Of a DNA stretch of 64,000 nucleotides, positions 46,260 to 57,564 are shown one piece after another. Origin of the DNA: Nicotiana tabacum (taxonomy: Eukaryota > Streptophyta > Magnoliopsida > Solanales > Solanaceae); contig NC_134080.1 in assembly GCF_000715075.1 (NCBI RefSeq), positions 71,951,291 to 72,015,290 on the forward strand. Direction: 5' to 3'. The notes beneath the pieces are model-generated. The model was not told the DNA's origin. It made no database searches and was given only the letters and a program-made list of their open reading frames with translations. Position numbers and translations under genes: made by a program. How positions within the stretch are numbered: the first letter of the stretch is position 1; each line of letters opens with the position of its first letter.

Positions 46260-46264
46260 ATTGT

Positions 46265-47710
46265 GTATTAATTTCGCAGATGTTAGGTGTAGTTGGCATG
46301 TATATCTTGCTGCTGTTAGGTAAAAAAATTAAAATCTCCAATTTATAGTAGCTGTTGAAGCCCTATGTTTTCACAGATTCAAATCGATAGTGGAGAATGA
46401 CGGAGGAGTGTTGAGTCAAGCACAATCAGGTGAAATCAAATGAGTTGAGGGAAAAAACCAGCGAGGGTTTTACCTGAATGGGTGGCAGTGATACAGCTGA
46501 GAAACCATCGGACAAAGATCGGAGGTCCAGAGGTTATTAAATTTGACCTCTGGCTTCGAATAATCATCATGAAATTCCAATGCATGAGGGATTTTTGTTG
46601 CAGCATCGAAGGATTTGAGGACTGAAAGTTTCATGTTTGTGTCTAAGTTCTAGAGAATTCTAGATTTCAAACTCGTGTGATGAAATGGGGAAGTTTTGAC
46701 AAGATTCGCCGATAGGGAAGGCAAAGAGGATGATTCTCTGTTGATTTATGACATTGCACAAATTTGTGCAAGGTTTGTGACTAATTCGTCCATGGCATGT
46801 TGAGAGAGTATAGAGAGGAAAAAGAAAGGGGCTGCAGGGCTTGTAAGAAATGATTAGGGTTATAGGAGATGAGGGTTGTTTGTCTTTGAGTTAAGGTTGA
46901 ACGATCGGATCTGGGCCGTTGATGTTTTAGATCAACGGTCTTGATTTTTAAGGACTAAATCCCTTTTGTGGGAATTTTGGTGGTCGTTGGATCCTTGTGA
47001 TCCAACAGTTAAGATTAAATATGTGGGTATTTAAATTTTAAAAGGGAAATAGAGTAAAAATCATGGGTTGTTGATCTAGGAAATGGATGGCCTGAATTAG
47101 TTGTGTTTGTTTTGTGAGCGTGGGAGACGAGTGATGTGGCAGGTCATGATTGGTTGAGAGGTAATAACAAGGATTGCCAACAGGGATTTAGGAGGTTGTT
47201 TGAGTTGGGTATTTCGGCCATGGGCTTTTATATTGGGTCAAATTAGTTTAAAATATAGCCAATACATGTTTAATTAAAGAATTGCAATCATAGCCCTTTG
47301 GCTTTTAACCCTTTTAAAATTAATTTAAATAAAATTAATTATTTTTAATAAAATGCAATAAAATTATAATTATCAAATATACTACTAGTTATTGTAATTA
47401 ATTATTTATAAAATATTTTAGTTTCTAAATTATAACAATAATTTCGAATTATTAGCATAGTAATATAATTAATTAGAAATTAAGGAATAATTGATTAAAT
47501 TAATTATAAAGCCTATGTGATGAATATAGAAATTATTTTAATAATCTAAAAATAGTAAGCATGGTATAATTATAATTTTAACATTGAATTATCAATTTCA
47601 AAATTATTAATCTTGTAAAAATAGGTGTTATTGATTGAAAACAGCCATTGTAAATTATTAACTATAAATAAATTTATTTTAAAAGGGAGGGTCAAAATTG
47701 GTCGTCAACA
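46265..47710 (-). repeat. E6 3' LTR, part 2 (sense start)
   Basis: The right edge ends GTCAACA. In element sense it begins TGTTGACGACCAATTTTGAC followed by CCTCCC; the E1 LTR has TTTTGACCCTCCCC in the same position, supporting the Tat assignment. 47220-47690 is extremely AT-rich, as in the E1 LTR start. No genes seen. 46860-47000 contains an imperfect inverted repeat (GGCCGTTGAT and ATCAACGGTC). Confidence 0.75.
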
Positions 47711-48324
47711 ACTGCTCTTCTTTAATCGGAGATGATGAAAGAGTTTTCGGGAAATAATGACATGAAGATTATGGGTTGTAGGATTAAGAATATTTCAGGA
47801 GAATTTTGGGTAGTTGGGACCGAATTCTTGCTTTGAATTGCTTACATACCTCGGCCTTAACGAGGATCGGGCCTCATGTAGTTCTGGAGTGAATATTTTG
47901 AGGAAGTGATGCTCGCAGGAATTGCTCCAGCAACGATACTATGAGAAGGAATATTTGGCACTCATGATAGCTTTTGAATTTTAGGCTTGAGTTGAATGAT
48001 TTGAAGAATTATAATTCTACTGATTGTTTTGAGTTTGAGCTTGGATCCTTGGCCCGCTAATTAGTTTGTTGTCGCTCATAATGTTGTAGCTTGATTTACT
48101 GCCTAAAAGGAGTTCCACGTTGCGATGTTTGTTCCTGCAAAAAATGAAATATACACATGCCCATATATTGCAATGTAGAATATTTTAAGATGTGATGTAA
48201 ATGATGCATGAATGACAATGTCTGGCTGCCGACTAGCCGTTATTCGGGATAGGGATGATGGGATACTTTAATGTAACTGGATTGTTAGTCGGGTTGTGTA
48301 TCGTTCCCCAGTTGTCGGAGCATT

Positions 48325-48510
48325 AAGTCTCCTCGTGTTGGGAGTAGTTGACTTGTAATATAAAATGCATCTCCGCTTGCTGGGAGAGGTTGCATTGAAA
48401 TGTAAAGTATCTCCGCTTTATGGGAGTGATTGACTTGTAGAGTGCATCTCCGCTTGTTGGGAGAGGTTGCACTGAAATGAAAGTATCTCTGCATGATGGG
48501 AGTTTCTGAC
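48325..48510 (-). repeat. E6 3' UTR array with TCTCC...GGAGA stem-loops
   Basis: Five units such as TCTCCGCTTGCTGGGAGA (48370-48387), alternating between two spacer types; flanks TCTCC and GGAGA can pair around an 8-nt loop. Confidence 0.75.
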
Positions 48511-48714
48511 ATGAAAAACATAATCATACATGTAAGTTGCATGAGAAAAATGTTAACACATTCGAGAGAAAAATAAAGAAAAAAAGGATCATTCTTAAGA
48601 CGTACTCTTGAATGTAGAACTAAATTGAGGCCGTTGAATCGCAGAACATTGGCGATGAGATTTACAATATCTCTTCTGGTCTGCGATGTGGCAGAGGGGC
48701 AATGCGAGTCCCTC

Positions 48715-49015
48715 CGTTGGTGAAGCGAACAATTTGCTGTATACAAAGCTTCAATTGACGAAGCCGACGCTCAGTTTGTACAGGGCACTCCGAATGATTG
48801 AGTTGACGATTTGCTATATACAAGACTCCCATTGATGAAGCCAACTGTTCGATTTTGTACAAGGTGCTCCGTTTGACTGAGCGACTATTTTCTTACACAA
48901 TATGTTTCGGTTGGCATAGCCAGTGACTCGCTATATACAATATTCTCCATTTAGTTGAGCAGACAGTTTGCCATCTACCGTATGTCTCGCTCGCGTCAGC
49001 GACCTAGTTTCGAGA
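48715..49015 (-). repeat. E6 3' UTR second tandem array
   Basis: About six diverged half-units of 35-45 bp containing TTTGCTATATACAA and CTCCGTTTGACTGAGC-like pieces. Confidence 0.6.
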
Positions 49016-49499
49016 TACCAGCAAAGGATTTGAGAGTTATCTTTAGTTATACAATGTAAATTTGAATAAAGAAAGAGAGATGATAGTTATAAGAGAGTTG
49101 CAGATCCGTCATTTGCCCCAGTGTGTTTCCAACACTTCTTTATGTTTTATTGGCCCCACATATGAAGAAAAATTCTAAGCGGGGAGGGGGTGTTGGTTTG
49201 TGTCAACCGTAGTCCTGGATTTACCCTGATCTTGATGAGGTTACACCATAAAGTTCGGTAGGTGGAACAAATTATGATATTTCTAGGAAACATTTTTTAA
49301 AAATCTTTTGTTTATGGCAAATGATGCTTTTCCGGATTATGACTTGTTTTGGCCGTTCCTTAGATGCGAGCTTCGGTTCTTAAAGTTTCTATCCTGTTGA
49401 AATCGATCTTCCATGATGTTTCAGACAACGTGGTTATTTGCTGCTGCGATCGCATTCTAATCTACACTAATGTGTTACAAAGATTTTTCCTAGGGTTAT

Positions 49500-49930
49500 G
49501 ACCAAACCCTTTCAGGTTGCCTACGTATACGAACAAAATCAGGTTTGAATGTAGTTCGTGGATAATGATAAAGGAAATATGATGAATATGACCAAATCTG
49601 ACTCAGGCAGCCTATATATCCGAATGGAATCAGGTCAAGATGAAGATGCAAAAATGATGAGATTAAAAATGAAGTGGTCGAGTCTGACTCAGACTGCCTA
49701 CATATCCAAATGGAATCAAGTCAGGACGTAGTTCAATTACAAAAGATGGCTGAATCTGATGAGGATTGCCTACGTATTCCTTCTAGAGGAAATCAAGTAG
49801 TGGCGTAGTTACGAGTAACATACAAAATGATATTTGAATTTTCTATTACAAAAGAAATGGGATATAGAGAAACCGAAAACTACGTGAGTTGCCTACGTAT
49901 CCCTCCGTAAAGTCAAGTTGAGCATAGTTA
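49500..49930 (-). repeat. Five copies of the Tat UTR motif block
   Basis: Copies contain TTGCCTACGTATACG (49518), GCAGCCTATATATCC (49607), TGCCTACATATCC (49694), TTGCCTACGTATTCC (49767) and TTGCCTACGTATCCC (49890), several followed by AATCAGGTC-like and GTAGTTC pieces. On the minus strand these equal the E1 blocks at 4374, 19855, 23232 and 26748. Confidence 0.8.
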
Positions 49931-49945
49931 TGTTCCAGCCAAACC

Positions 49946-51060
49946 CTAACCCAATTGTCTTTTAAAGAAGTATCTCTTGATTGCATTTGAGTTGATAGGC
50001 TTCATGCTAACTCTTCCATCCATCTCTGCCAAGAGCAGAGCTCCTCCTGATAGCACTCGGTGGACCACGTAAGGACCTTGCCAATTGGTGCAAACTTTCC
50101 TTTGGCTTCTTCCTGGAGGGGGGATATTTTCTTCAAAACCAATTGCCCCCATATAAATTGGTGAGGCTCCACCCTTTTGTTAAATGCATTGGCCATCCTA
50201 TTTTGATACATCAAACCATAGCATACGACATCCATTCTCTTCTCGTCATTGAGCATGAGTTGCTCCTGCCTGACCCGTATCCATTCTACATCGTCTAATT
50301 TAGTTCTTTTAAATATGGTATCTCGACCTTTGCGGGTATCACAACCTCAATGCCATATACCAACATGTATGGAATTGCCCCAGTGGATGTTTTCATGGTT
50401 TTTTGATACGTAGTACGGCGAAGGATAACTTCTTGTGCCATTGTCTCTAATTGTCTACTGTCTTCCGCAGAATCCTTTTGATGTTTTTGTTTGCTACTTC
50501 AACCGCTCCATTCATTTGCGAAATATAAGCTGTAGATTTGCTGAACTTCTCGCAAATTTCATCATAAGATCACTATTGAGATTTGCTACATTGTCAGTGA
50601 TGATTGACATGGGTATCCCAAATCAGTAGACGATGTTGTTACAGACAAATCTGCCACTACTTTATTTGTTACGACTTTGTAGGTAGATGCTTTGACCCAT
50701 TTGGTGAAGTAGTCAATGGATACCAAGATGAAATGGTGCCATTTGATGCGGCGGGCTCTATAGGTTCAATCACATCTATGCCCCAAGTGGCAAACAGCTA
50801 AGGCAAACCCATTACATTCAACTCATTAGGTAGAACTTGGATGAAATACCCATGGATCAGGCACTGGTGACACTTCTGCACATAGAGGATACTATCGCTT
50901 TCTATGATCATCCAAAAGTATCCAGCTCTTAAGATCTTCTTGGCTGAAGTGAAGCCGTTCATGTGGGGTCTGTATGTTCTTGCATGTATTTCTTCTAACA
51001 ATTTGGTTGCGTCGGTGGCATCTACACGTCTTAGCTGACCAAAGTATGGGGTCCTCCTAT
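49946..51060 (-). pseudogene. E6 integrase remnant
   Basis: The N-terminal zinc finger is readable at 51001-50798 (EEIHARTYRPHMNGFTSAKK, GYFWMIIESD, KCHQCLIHGYFIQ). The C-terminal part lies at 50256-49946 (AFNKRVEPHQFIWGQLVLKK, WQGPYVVHRVLSGGALLLAE, NAIKRYF). The catalytic core between about 50800 and 50300 is broken by stops. No chromodomain follows, as expected for Tat. Confidence 0.8.
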
Positions 51061-51640
51061 ACAGGACTTCTCCGTTGAGGAAATAATGATTTGCCAGCCT
51101 TCTGAGCGCTCGCTTTTGACTATTAGTAACATTCTCTATATACTCTTTTATTTTGAGGAACCTTTTGATGTCGTGGTACTACGGTTTACCATCTAGATTT
51201 TTGTTTACATGAAAAAAATATGCATGTTGATCTCTGATCTCTACCTCGATAGGGTCAATTTAATTCTTATCTGGGTGCTGAATCGTGGATGATTGTGTTG
51301 CAAGAGTGTCGGTAAACTCGTTTTGGATCCTTGGAACATGCTTGAACTAGATCTTTGTGAACTTCTTGCATAAATCTTTTACACAGTGCATGTATGGAAG
51401 GATCTTGATGTTCTTGGTAGACTATTCCCCTTGAACTTCGTGTATCAATAGATCAGCATCCCCTATGGCCAAAAGTTCTTTGATGTTCATGTCAACATCC
51501 ATCCTGATCCCAAGGATGCACCATTCGTACTCGGACATATTATTGGTGCAAGGGAACCTTATCTTTATTGACATTGGGTAGTGCTGTTCTGATTCCGAAA
51601 TTAGGACTGCCCTAATTTCTACTCCTTTCAAATTTTATGC
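51061..51640 (-). pseudogene. E6 second (archaeal-type) RNase H remnant
   Basis: KGVEIRAVLISESEQHYPMS, CTNNMSEYEWCILGIRMDVD and LLAIGDADLLIHEVQGE (51631-51422) match the additional RNase H that marks Tat-lineage elements. Downstream parts are degenerate. Confidence 0.8.
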
Positions 51641-52110
51641 TTCGTCGAAAAACATCCTCCATCCTGGGTATGACTTTGCAATATATTTTCTGACGAACAC
51701 AACTCTTCATCGGGAATGTACGTCGGGAGTTGTTCATAATCCTTGTCCGCTGGATTCTCTGCAAGGTGATCGGCTAAAGCTTGTCCTTTGATGGCCTTTT
51801 GCATTATGTACACAATGTCAAATTTGTTGTGAAGAATCTACCATTTGGCTAGTTTTTTTGGAGGCATCGACTTCTGAAATATATACTTGAGAGGGTCGAA
51901 CGAGGATATTAAATACGTGGTGTATGCTGACATGTCATGCTTCAATTTCTAGGTGATCCAAGTCAAATCACAACAAGTCCGCTCTATAAAAGTGTATTTG
52001 GCGTCACACAGTGTGAATTTCCCGCTTAAGTAGTAGATGGCCTACTCATTTCTCCTGATTTTGTCATGTTGTCCCAATACGCATCCAAATGCATTATCTA
52101 GGATCGACAA
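51641..52110 (-). pseudogene. E6 RNase H remnant
   Basis: Pieces include YYLSGKFT-like text near 52030, LKYIFQK near 51880 and QKAIKGQALADHLAENP (51805-51755), the end of the first RNase H. Stops interrupt every piece. Confidence 0.75.
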
Positions 52111-53073
52111 GTACTACAACATTGTCTTCCTGGGATCGGGATGAACCAACACTAGTGGATTTGACAAATACTCCTTAATTTTGTTTAAGGCTTTTTGACA
52201 CTCTTCTGTCCATTTTGTGGCAGCATCCTTCTTTAGAAGCTTGAAGATAGGTTCACAAATTACCGTAGACTGGGCTATGAAACGGCTGATGTAATTCAAT
52301 ATACCTAGGAAACTCAGCACATTCTTCTTGCTATTGGGCGGTTGCAACTCTTGAATATCTTTGATCTTTGAAGGATCCAGTTCTATCCCTTTTCAACTTA
52401 CTATGAAACCTAGAAATTTTCCAGCAGGGACTCCGAATGCACATTTTGTAGTATTCAGCTTCAAACTATACCTTCGCAAACATTTGAAAAACTTCCTCAG
52501 GTTGTCCAAATGTTATGAACTCTTTCAAGACTTGATGATGATGTCATCCACATATACCTCAATCTCTTTGTGAATCATGTCGTGAAAGAGGGTTGCCATG
52601 GCCCTTAAGTAAGTAGCTCCAACGTTTTTAAGACCAAGCAACATGACTCTATAGCAGTAAACTCCCCAAGATGTAGGAAGTTTGTCTTTTCTACATCTTC
52701 TTCGTGCATCAGGATCTAGTGGTACCCGGTGAAACAATCTATGAATGACTGCAGCTCATGCTTCACGTAGTTGTCGATGAGGATATGAATATTCGGTAAA
52801 GAGAAATCATCCTTCGGGCTGACTTTATTGAGATCTCGATAATCCTCACATATCCTGATCTTCCCATCCTTCTTGGGCACTGGGAAGATATTTTCCAACC
52901 ACATGGGATAATTTGTAAACCTCACTAAATTTGCCTCTATTTGCTTGATTACTTCTTATTTTATCCTAAACTCACGTCACGTTTGAACTTCCTGGGTTTT
53001 TGTTTGAGTAGTGGTCTAAAGGTATCAGTAAGTAATCGATGTGAAACGATATCTATACTTAACCCATGCATGT
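52111..53073 (-). pseudogene. E6 reverse transcriptase remnant
   Basis: From the right: HGLSIDIVSHRLL, PLLKQKPRKFKRD, EVIKQIEANLVRFTNYPMWL, PVPKKDGKIRICEDYRDLNK, FIDCFTGYH, LPTSWGVYCYRVMLLGLKNV, the catalytic YVDDIIIKS (52551-52525), and FLGILNYISRFIA in the thumb (52310-52270). Order and motifs match Tat/Ogre RT. Frames switch at about 52735 and 52440. The N-terminal end is cut near 53073. Confidence 0.88.
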
Positions 53074-53076
53074 TGT

Positions 53077-53094
53077 TTACCATGAAAATGGTAA
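53077..53094 (+). other. Terminal hairpin of E7
   Basis: Arms TTACCAT and ATGGTAA around GAAA, placed three bases inside the presumed left end. Confidence 0.6.
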
Positions 53095-53668
53095 TAATAA
53101 TTAAATTTATTGATGAGACTCTAAAAATATGTGATCTATTTTAATGCTAGTTGTTAAGCAGTTGATGCTGGATATATGAAGATAAAAGATGAAATGCAAG
53201 CTAAAATGGAATTATAATCTAACCAAGGGGTTAGCTATTCTGGCCTCGGACTGACCGATGAGGGGCCTCGAGGTCGATGCCTGGGCTCGAGCTCGAGCTA
53301 TCGGGGATAATTGGGAAAGGGCTAAGAGTTAGCATATAATTAAAGGAGGCTATTTATGGCCAATGACAAGCAATAAGTGAAGAACAAGTATGAGGGCAAT
53401 AAATATAAGCAATAATATCGAGGGAGTAAGTTAAAGAGAAAAGAGAGAGTGAGTTGTTGTTTTTCTTGTGTAGAATAGTTAGAGCAACAACCGACCTATA
53501 AAATGGCAAGGATCCCCTTTATATAGGTGGGGAATCCCAATATAGTACAAAATGCATTAATTGTAAATATATGAAGATGGGACGGCTAGACGTGACACCC
53601 GACTCTGTTAATGTTATCTGCTTGTCTTGAGAACTCCCCTTTCCCAGCATCATCGTTGGGTCAGGTGC
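53095..53668 (+). other. E7 left region before E3
   Basis: Non-coding. A GC-rich patch at 53245-53315 contains CTCGAGCTCGAGCT. ACCTATAAAATGG (53497-53509) and TTTATATAGG (53518-53527) are TATA-like. No gene seen. Confidence 0.45.
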
Positions 53669-53673
53669 AAATG
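53669..53673. repeat. E3 target site duplication, left copy (AAATG)
   Basis: AAATG is repeated at 62555-62559, directly after the right LTR. Confidence 0.9.
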
Positions 53674-56368
53674 TGTCACGACCCAAACTGGAGGGCCATG
53701 ACTAGCACCTGACCACACTTGCCGAGCACCAACGTACATTTCATCTAACCTTCATTATTATCTTTTAGGGCTGACGAGATCAATATAAATGGTAGACCTG
53801 GATCATGGACAACCAGCAATAAAATATGACAGCATGAACATATATAATATGGGATGACCAGACAATCAAGAAACTATATATACGGTATGAGCTACCACGC
53901 TACCATGAAAGACTATACAACAAAAACTAACCGACAAGGCATACCAAACTATACATGAGTCGACACCTGTCTATGAGCCTCTAAAGGAACATAAGTGCTG
54001 CAACATAGCCGGAACAGGGCCCCGACATACCCATAATGTCTATAACAAAAATGCATACCAAGACCAAGGCAAGTCCGGAGAAGGGATCTCGCCAATCACC
54101 GCTAAACTGGACAGCCTACTGTGGTGGGGGAGCTGCACCTGCCTGTCTATCAGGACCTGCAGCACGACATGCAGCGTCCACAAATAAAAGGACGTCAGTA
54201 CGAATAAAGTACTGAGTATGTAAGGCAGGGAACCATAAATACGATCAGTAATGTAAGCAAGGATAGAGAATATACAACCTGTAACATCTTAGTACCTCTG
54301 AGGGCTACTTACATGAAATGCATGATACATATGTATAAATACATAAACCCTTAAAACATTCGCCTCTGTGGGCATCATCATCATCATATCGTACCCGGCC
54401 ATAATAGGCTCGGTAAAAAACGTACCTGGCCATCATAAGGCTCGGTAGAATCGTACCCGGCCACGTGGAGCTCGGTAAAATCCAACTGATCAGTGGTTGC
54501 ACAATAGGTGCTGTACCCGGCCAACTATAGCGTGGCTCGGTAGAGTAAAATAGATATATATATATAATGCATGCTCGACTCATGGAATCACATTCTAAAC
54601 CTTTTGGAGTGACGTAAGGTCGGTATCCTCTATACACGTTATTAGGACTAACTCTTCACTATGATCCTTATAAGAATCAGGAAGTACCAACAACATTGAT
54701 AACATAAGAATAAGAGAAGCAACATTAACATCAATCGTTCCATAAGAGGGAAAATAATGTAAGTACTGCTAGCTTCTAAGAGTAGAGTATCTTGGAAGCT
54801 CGTTCATTACATTATGTACAAGCGGAGTCATGCAAAAGAAGGAAAGGGATAGCCTCACATACCTTGTATATACTGCCCCAATCTCAAGCTATGCAATTGT
54901 CAAAACTCCTTAGTCTACAATAAGAGAAACGATACTATCGTTATCATTTAAGCGTCATAACTATTATGTATCGACCACAACCTATTTTACGATGAAACAG
55001 ACAACACTTCTCCTATATATATTACCTCACACCATTCAAAACAGTCACCAAACAGCCCAAACAACATCAATAATAAACATATTGAGCCTCCCAAAATAGT
55101 CCACACACAGCCTAATCACTCCATACATACGACGACCACCGTAGTCGTGTCAAACAACCTGGAAATGTTACGAATAACTATCAGCCCATAACCCTACATA
55201 TATATGCTCTTTCTCCACACCCTTCCTCCTCCAAAACTCAACAAAACAGTAGTAAAATATGCAGCCCAACAGCAACGCAAAACAGTCCACAAAACAATAA
55301 CATTACTACCTAGCCTTTCGATATATATTTCACAAGTTCTAACTTCAATGGCTTAGCCGCAACTTGGATAATCTTAAATACATATAGATTAAGAGGTTCC
55401 TTTACTTTATACAGAAATAAAAACTCCAATTTGACCTTAAATTTCCATGAAATATCCCTCCAATGCTGCCACAACAACAAAAGGCGAAACTAGCGATCAA
55501 TTAGTGTTTTTCGGCACTAGAATCACTTTAGAAGGCTTGAAATCACCTAGGATTGATATTAAGAACATGAGGGAGTATTTACAGAACATAAACCCTTTAA
55601 AACAACCTCCCACACGAGCTGGAACGACACAAAAATGAGCAACAACAAGAAGAACAAGAGACTTACTAGCGCCACGGAATTCCCGACACTTGATTTGTGT
55701 TGTTTGCCCCCTTTTTGGGTCTTGAATCTTGAGAGAACCTTGAGAGGATGTTCCTAGGTTTATAAGGTCTGAAAATAATGATAATAAATGACTTAAAATG
55801 GGTTGGAGGCATCCTATATAGGTCCAAATATCTTAAACCGCCTTAGTGGGCCCCATAGAGAGGTGCTTGGCGCAGTCTCGCGAAAACACGAATATCTGTC
55901 TACTCCGAGATCGTATCGATGAACGGTTTAATGAGTTGGAAACTAGACTCATAGATATTTAATTTGGTTGGTATATCACCCCATAATTCCTTGTAAATTA
56001 GGAGAAAAGATTATAAACATTTGACCTAATGTTTAAGTAAAATTATGAACCTAAGTTGCGACAACCTTTGTCGACTTTTGTTTCATAACTCGTTTGACTT
56101 TAAGACTTATGATACAGATATTATATGATTAAAATACCTTAATAAATGAACTCTTGAGTGTATTAAGCACCGCTAGATTACTTGAAAATACGAGTTACAA
56201 CATTCTTGATTCATTTTACTTCTAATACTTGTTAATCACCCTTATACACTCTTGTATCACTTAAGACCAATAGGATTGACTTCTTATCATCTCAAAGATA
56301 ATTCTTTCTTGGATTTATGTTAAATAATATATGTCATGAACTAACACATGTGGATATGGATTGTAACA
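53674..56368 (-). repeat. E3 3' LTR
   Basis: Plus strand TGTCACGACCCAAACTGG to GGATTGTAACA. In element sense: a CTCGCGAAAACACG-type CG patch (about 55870-55895), the TATA box CTATATAG (55814-55821) and a hairpin array (54545-54391). The frames at 54305-54637 and 55447-55638 are not recognised proteins. Confidence 0.92.
54391..54545 (-). repeat. Hairpin array in E3 3' LTR (4 units)
   Basis: Four units pair TACCCGGCC with GGCTCGGTA across loops of 6 to 12 bases (first at 54392-54415, last ending 54541). Stems have a 4-bp outer and 3-bp inner helix with two mismatched positions. The array lies between TATA box and primer site in element sense. Confidence 0.8.
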
Positions 56369-56390
56369 CCCTCCCCCCCCTTAGGAACAT
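56369..56390 (-). promoter_or_regulatory. E3 polypurine tract
   Basis: In element sense AAGGGGGGGGAGGGTG directly precedes the 3' LTR. Confidence 0.85.
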
Positions 56391-56674
56391 TCGTCCTCGA
56401 ATGTAAGGGTTTATGGGGAGTTTAAATCATCGTGGATTCCAATGGAAATTTTCGATCAATTTTCCCCTATAAAATGGTCACTAGCAAAACTTGCAAGTAA
56501 TTAAGCCCAACATATGGCTTCACAAGGCTACACAAAGCATTATGCATATTTACATTATCTACATATCACCATTTTGTATTAAGGAGGAGTTTTCTCAAAT
56601 TATTGCTTACCTCATAGAGCCGTTTCACCTTCCAATGTATCCTGTCTTCCACCAGCATCCTTGTTATCTTCATT

Positions 56675-57108
56675 CTAGAATAAGTAAGGGTATTTAGACT
56701 TCATCTCCTCTTCTGCTTCCCATGTCATTTCTTCCATATTTTTGTTCCTCCACAATACTTTGACGGAAGCTACATCTTTTGTTCTCAGCTTGCGGACTTG
56801 CCGATCTAATATCGCCACTGGCACTTCTTCATATGATAGGTCCTCTGTAACTTGTACATCTTTGATAGGGACGACTCGATAAGGGTCTCCAATACATTTT
56901 CTCAACATAGATACATGGAATACCGGGTGGACAAATTCCAATTCGGATGGCAATTCTAACTCATAAGCAACCTGTCCAATTCGTCGAAGAATTTTATACG
57001 GCCCGATATACCTTGGACTCAGCTTACCTTTCTTCCCAAAACGCATAATACCCTTTATTTGTGAGATCCTCAGGAAAACCCAATCACCAACCTCAAACTC
57101 TAGGTCAC
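56675..57108 (-). pseudogene. E3 integrase C-terminus and chromodomain
   Basis: Open from 57046 to 56675 (123 codons): MRFGKKGKLSPRYIGPYKIL, VHPVFHVSMLRKCIGDP, then the chromodomain EEVPVAILDRQVRKLRTKDV and VLWRNKNMEEMTWEAEEEMK. It belongs to the same polyprotein as 57113-57562; a stop lies between the two segments (after RQKSYSDV). It is better preserved than the E2 copy. Confidence 0.88.
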
Positions 57109-57562
57109 GACGTCAAACATCAGAATAAGATTTTTGCCTGCTTTGTGCCGTCATCAATCGCTCATGTATCACTTTCACCTTCTCAATAGCTTGGTGAATC
57201 AAATCTGGCCCATATAATTCTGTTTCACTAACTTTGAACCATCCAACTGGTGATCTATATCTCCTCCCATATAGTGCCTCGTATGGGGCCATTTTAATAC
57301 TGGAATGGTAGCTATTATTGTAGGCGAATTCTATGAGTGGAAGATGATCATCCCAATTCCCCTTAAAATCTAGAACACATGCTCGTAGCATATCTTCCAG
57401 TGTCTGAATGGTACGTTCAGCCTGTCCGTCAGTCTGCGGATGAAATGCAGTGCTGAGATTTACTTGTGTGCCTAAACCCTTCTGGAAAGACCTCCAAAAG
57501 TTAGCCGTAAATTGAGCTCCTCGGTCTGATATAATAGATACGGGCACACTGGAGTTGGTCAA
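57109..57562 (-). pseudogene. E3 integrase core fragment
   Basis: [18 protein letters not shown] holds the second catalytic D and HPQTDGQAERTIQTLEDML the catalytic E. The segment continues to YNNSYHSSIKMAPYEALYGR. The zinc finger and the first catalytic D are missing because the deletion junction at 57549-57564 joins this segment to RT. Confidence 0.88.
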
Positions 57563-57564
57563 AT
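57549..57564 (-). other. E3 deletion junction with templated 16-bp insert
   Basis: CTGGAGTTGGTCAAAT at 57549-57564 sits exactly at the RT-integrase join and is an identical copy of 57660-57675 within RT. Neither flank would carry this text in an intact element. Confidence 0.75.

Larger units (their letters stand above)
47711..49945 (-). other. E6 3' UTR with tandem repeats
   Basis: AAAGAAGAGCAGT next to the LTR (element sense) is the likely polypurine tract. Two tandem arrays lie at 48325-48510 and 48715-49015, and five motif-block copies at 49500-49930. The 153-codon frame at 48285-48746 runs through the first array and is not a gene. Confidence 0.6.
33102..53073 (-). mobile_element. E6: large Tat/Ogre-like element, 5' part cut off by E7
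   Basis: Minus-strand element with a 3' LTR of about 4.4 kb (33102-36069 plus 46265-47710, split by E5), a 2.2-kb repeat-rich 3' UTR, and a decayed pol read right to left as RT, RNase H, a second RNase H and integrase. The second RNase H and the RT blocks identify the Tat lineage. The reading stops within the N-terminal part of RT near 53073, where E7 begins, so gag, protease and the 5' LTR are beyond E7, outside the window. Confidence 0.82.

Noticed and set aside
48285..48746. 153-codon minus-strand frame
   Set aside because: It passes through the E6 stem-loop array and its content reflects the repeat.
55447..55638. 63-codon frame in the E3 LTR
   Set aside because: The other E3 LTR has a one-base indel in the A-run here (around 61665), so the frame is not conserved.
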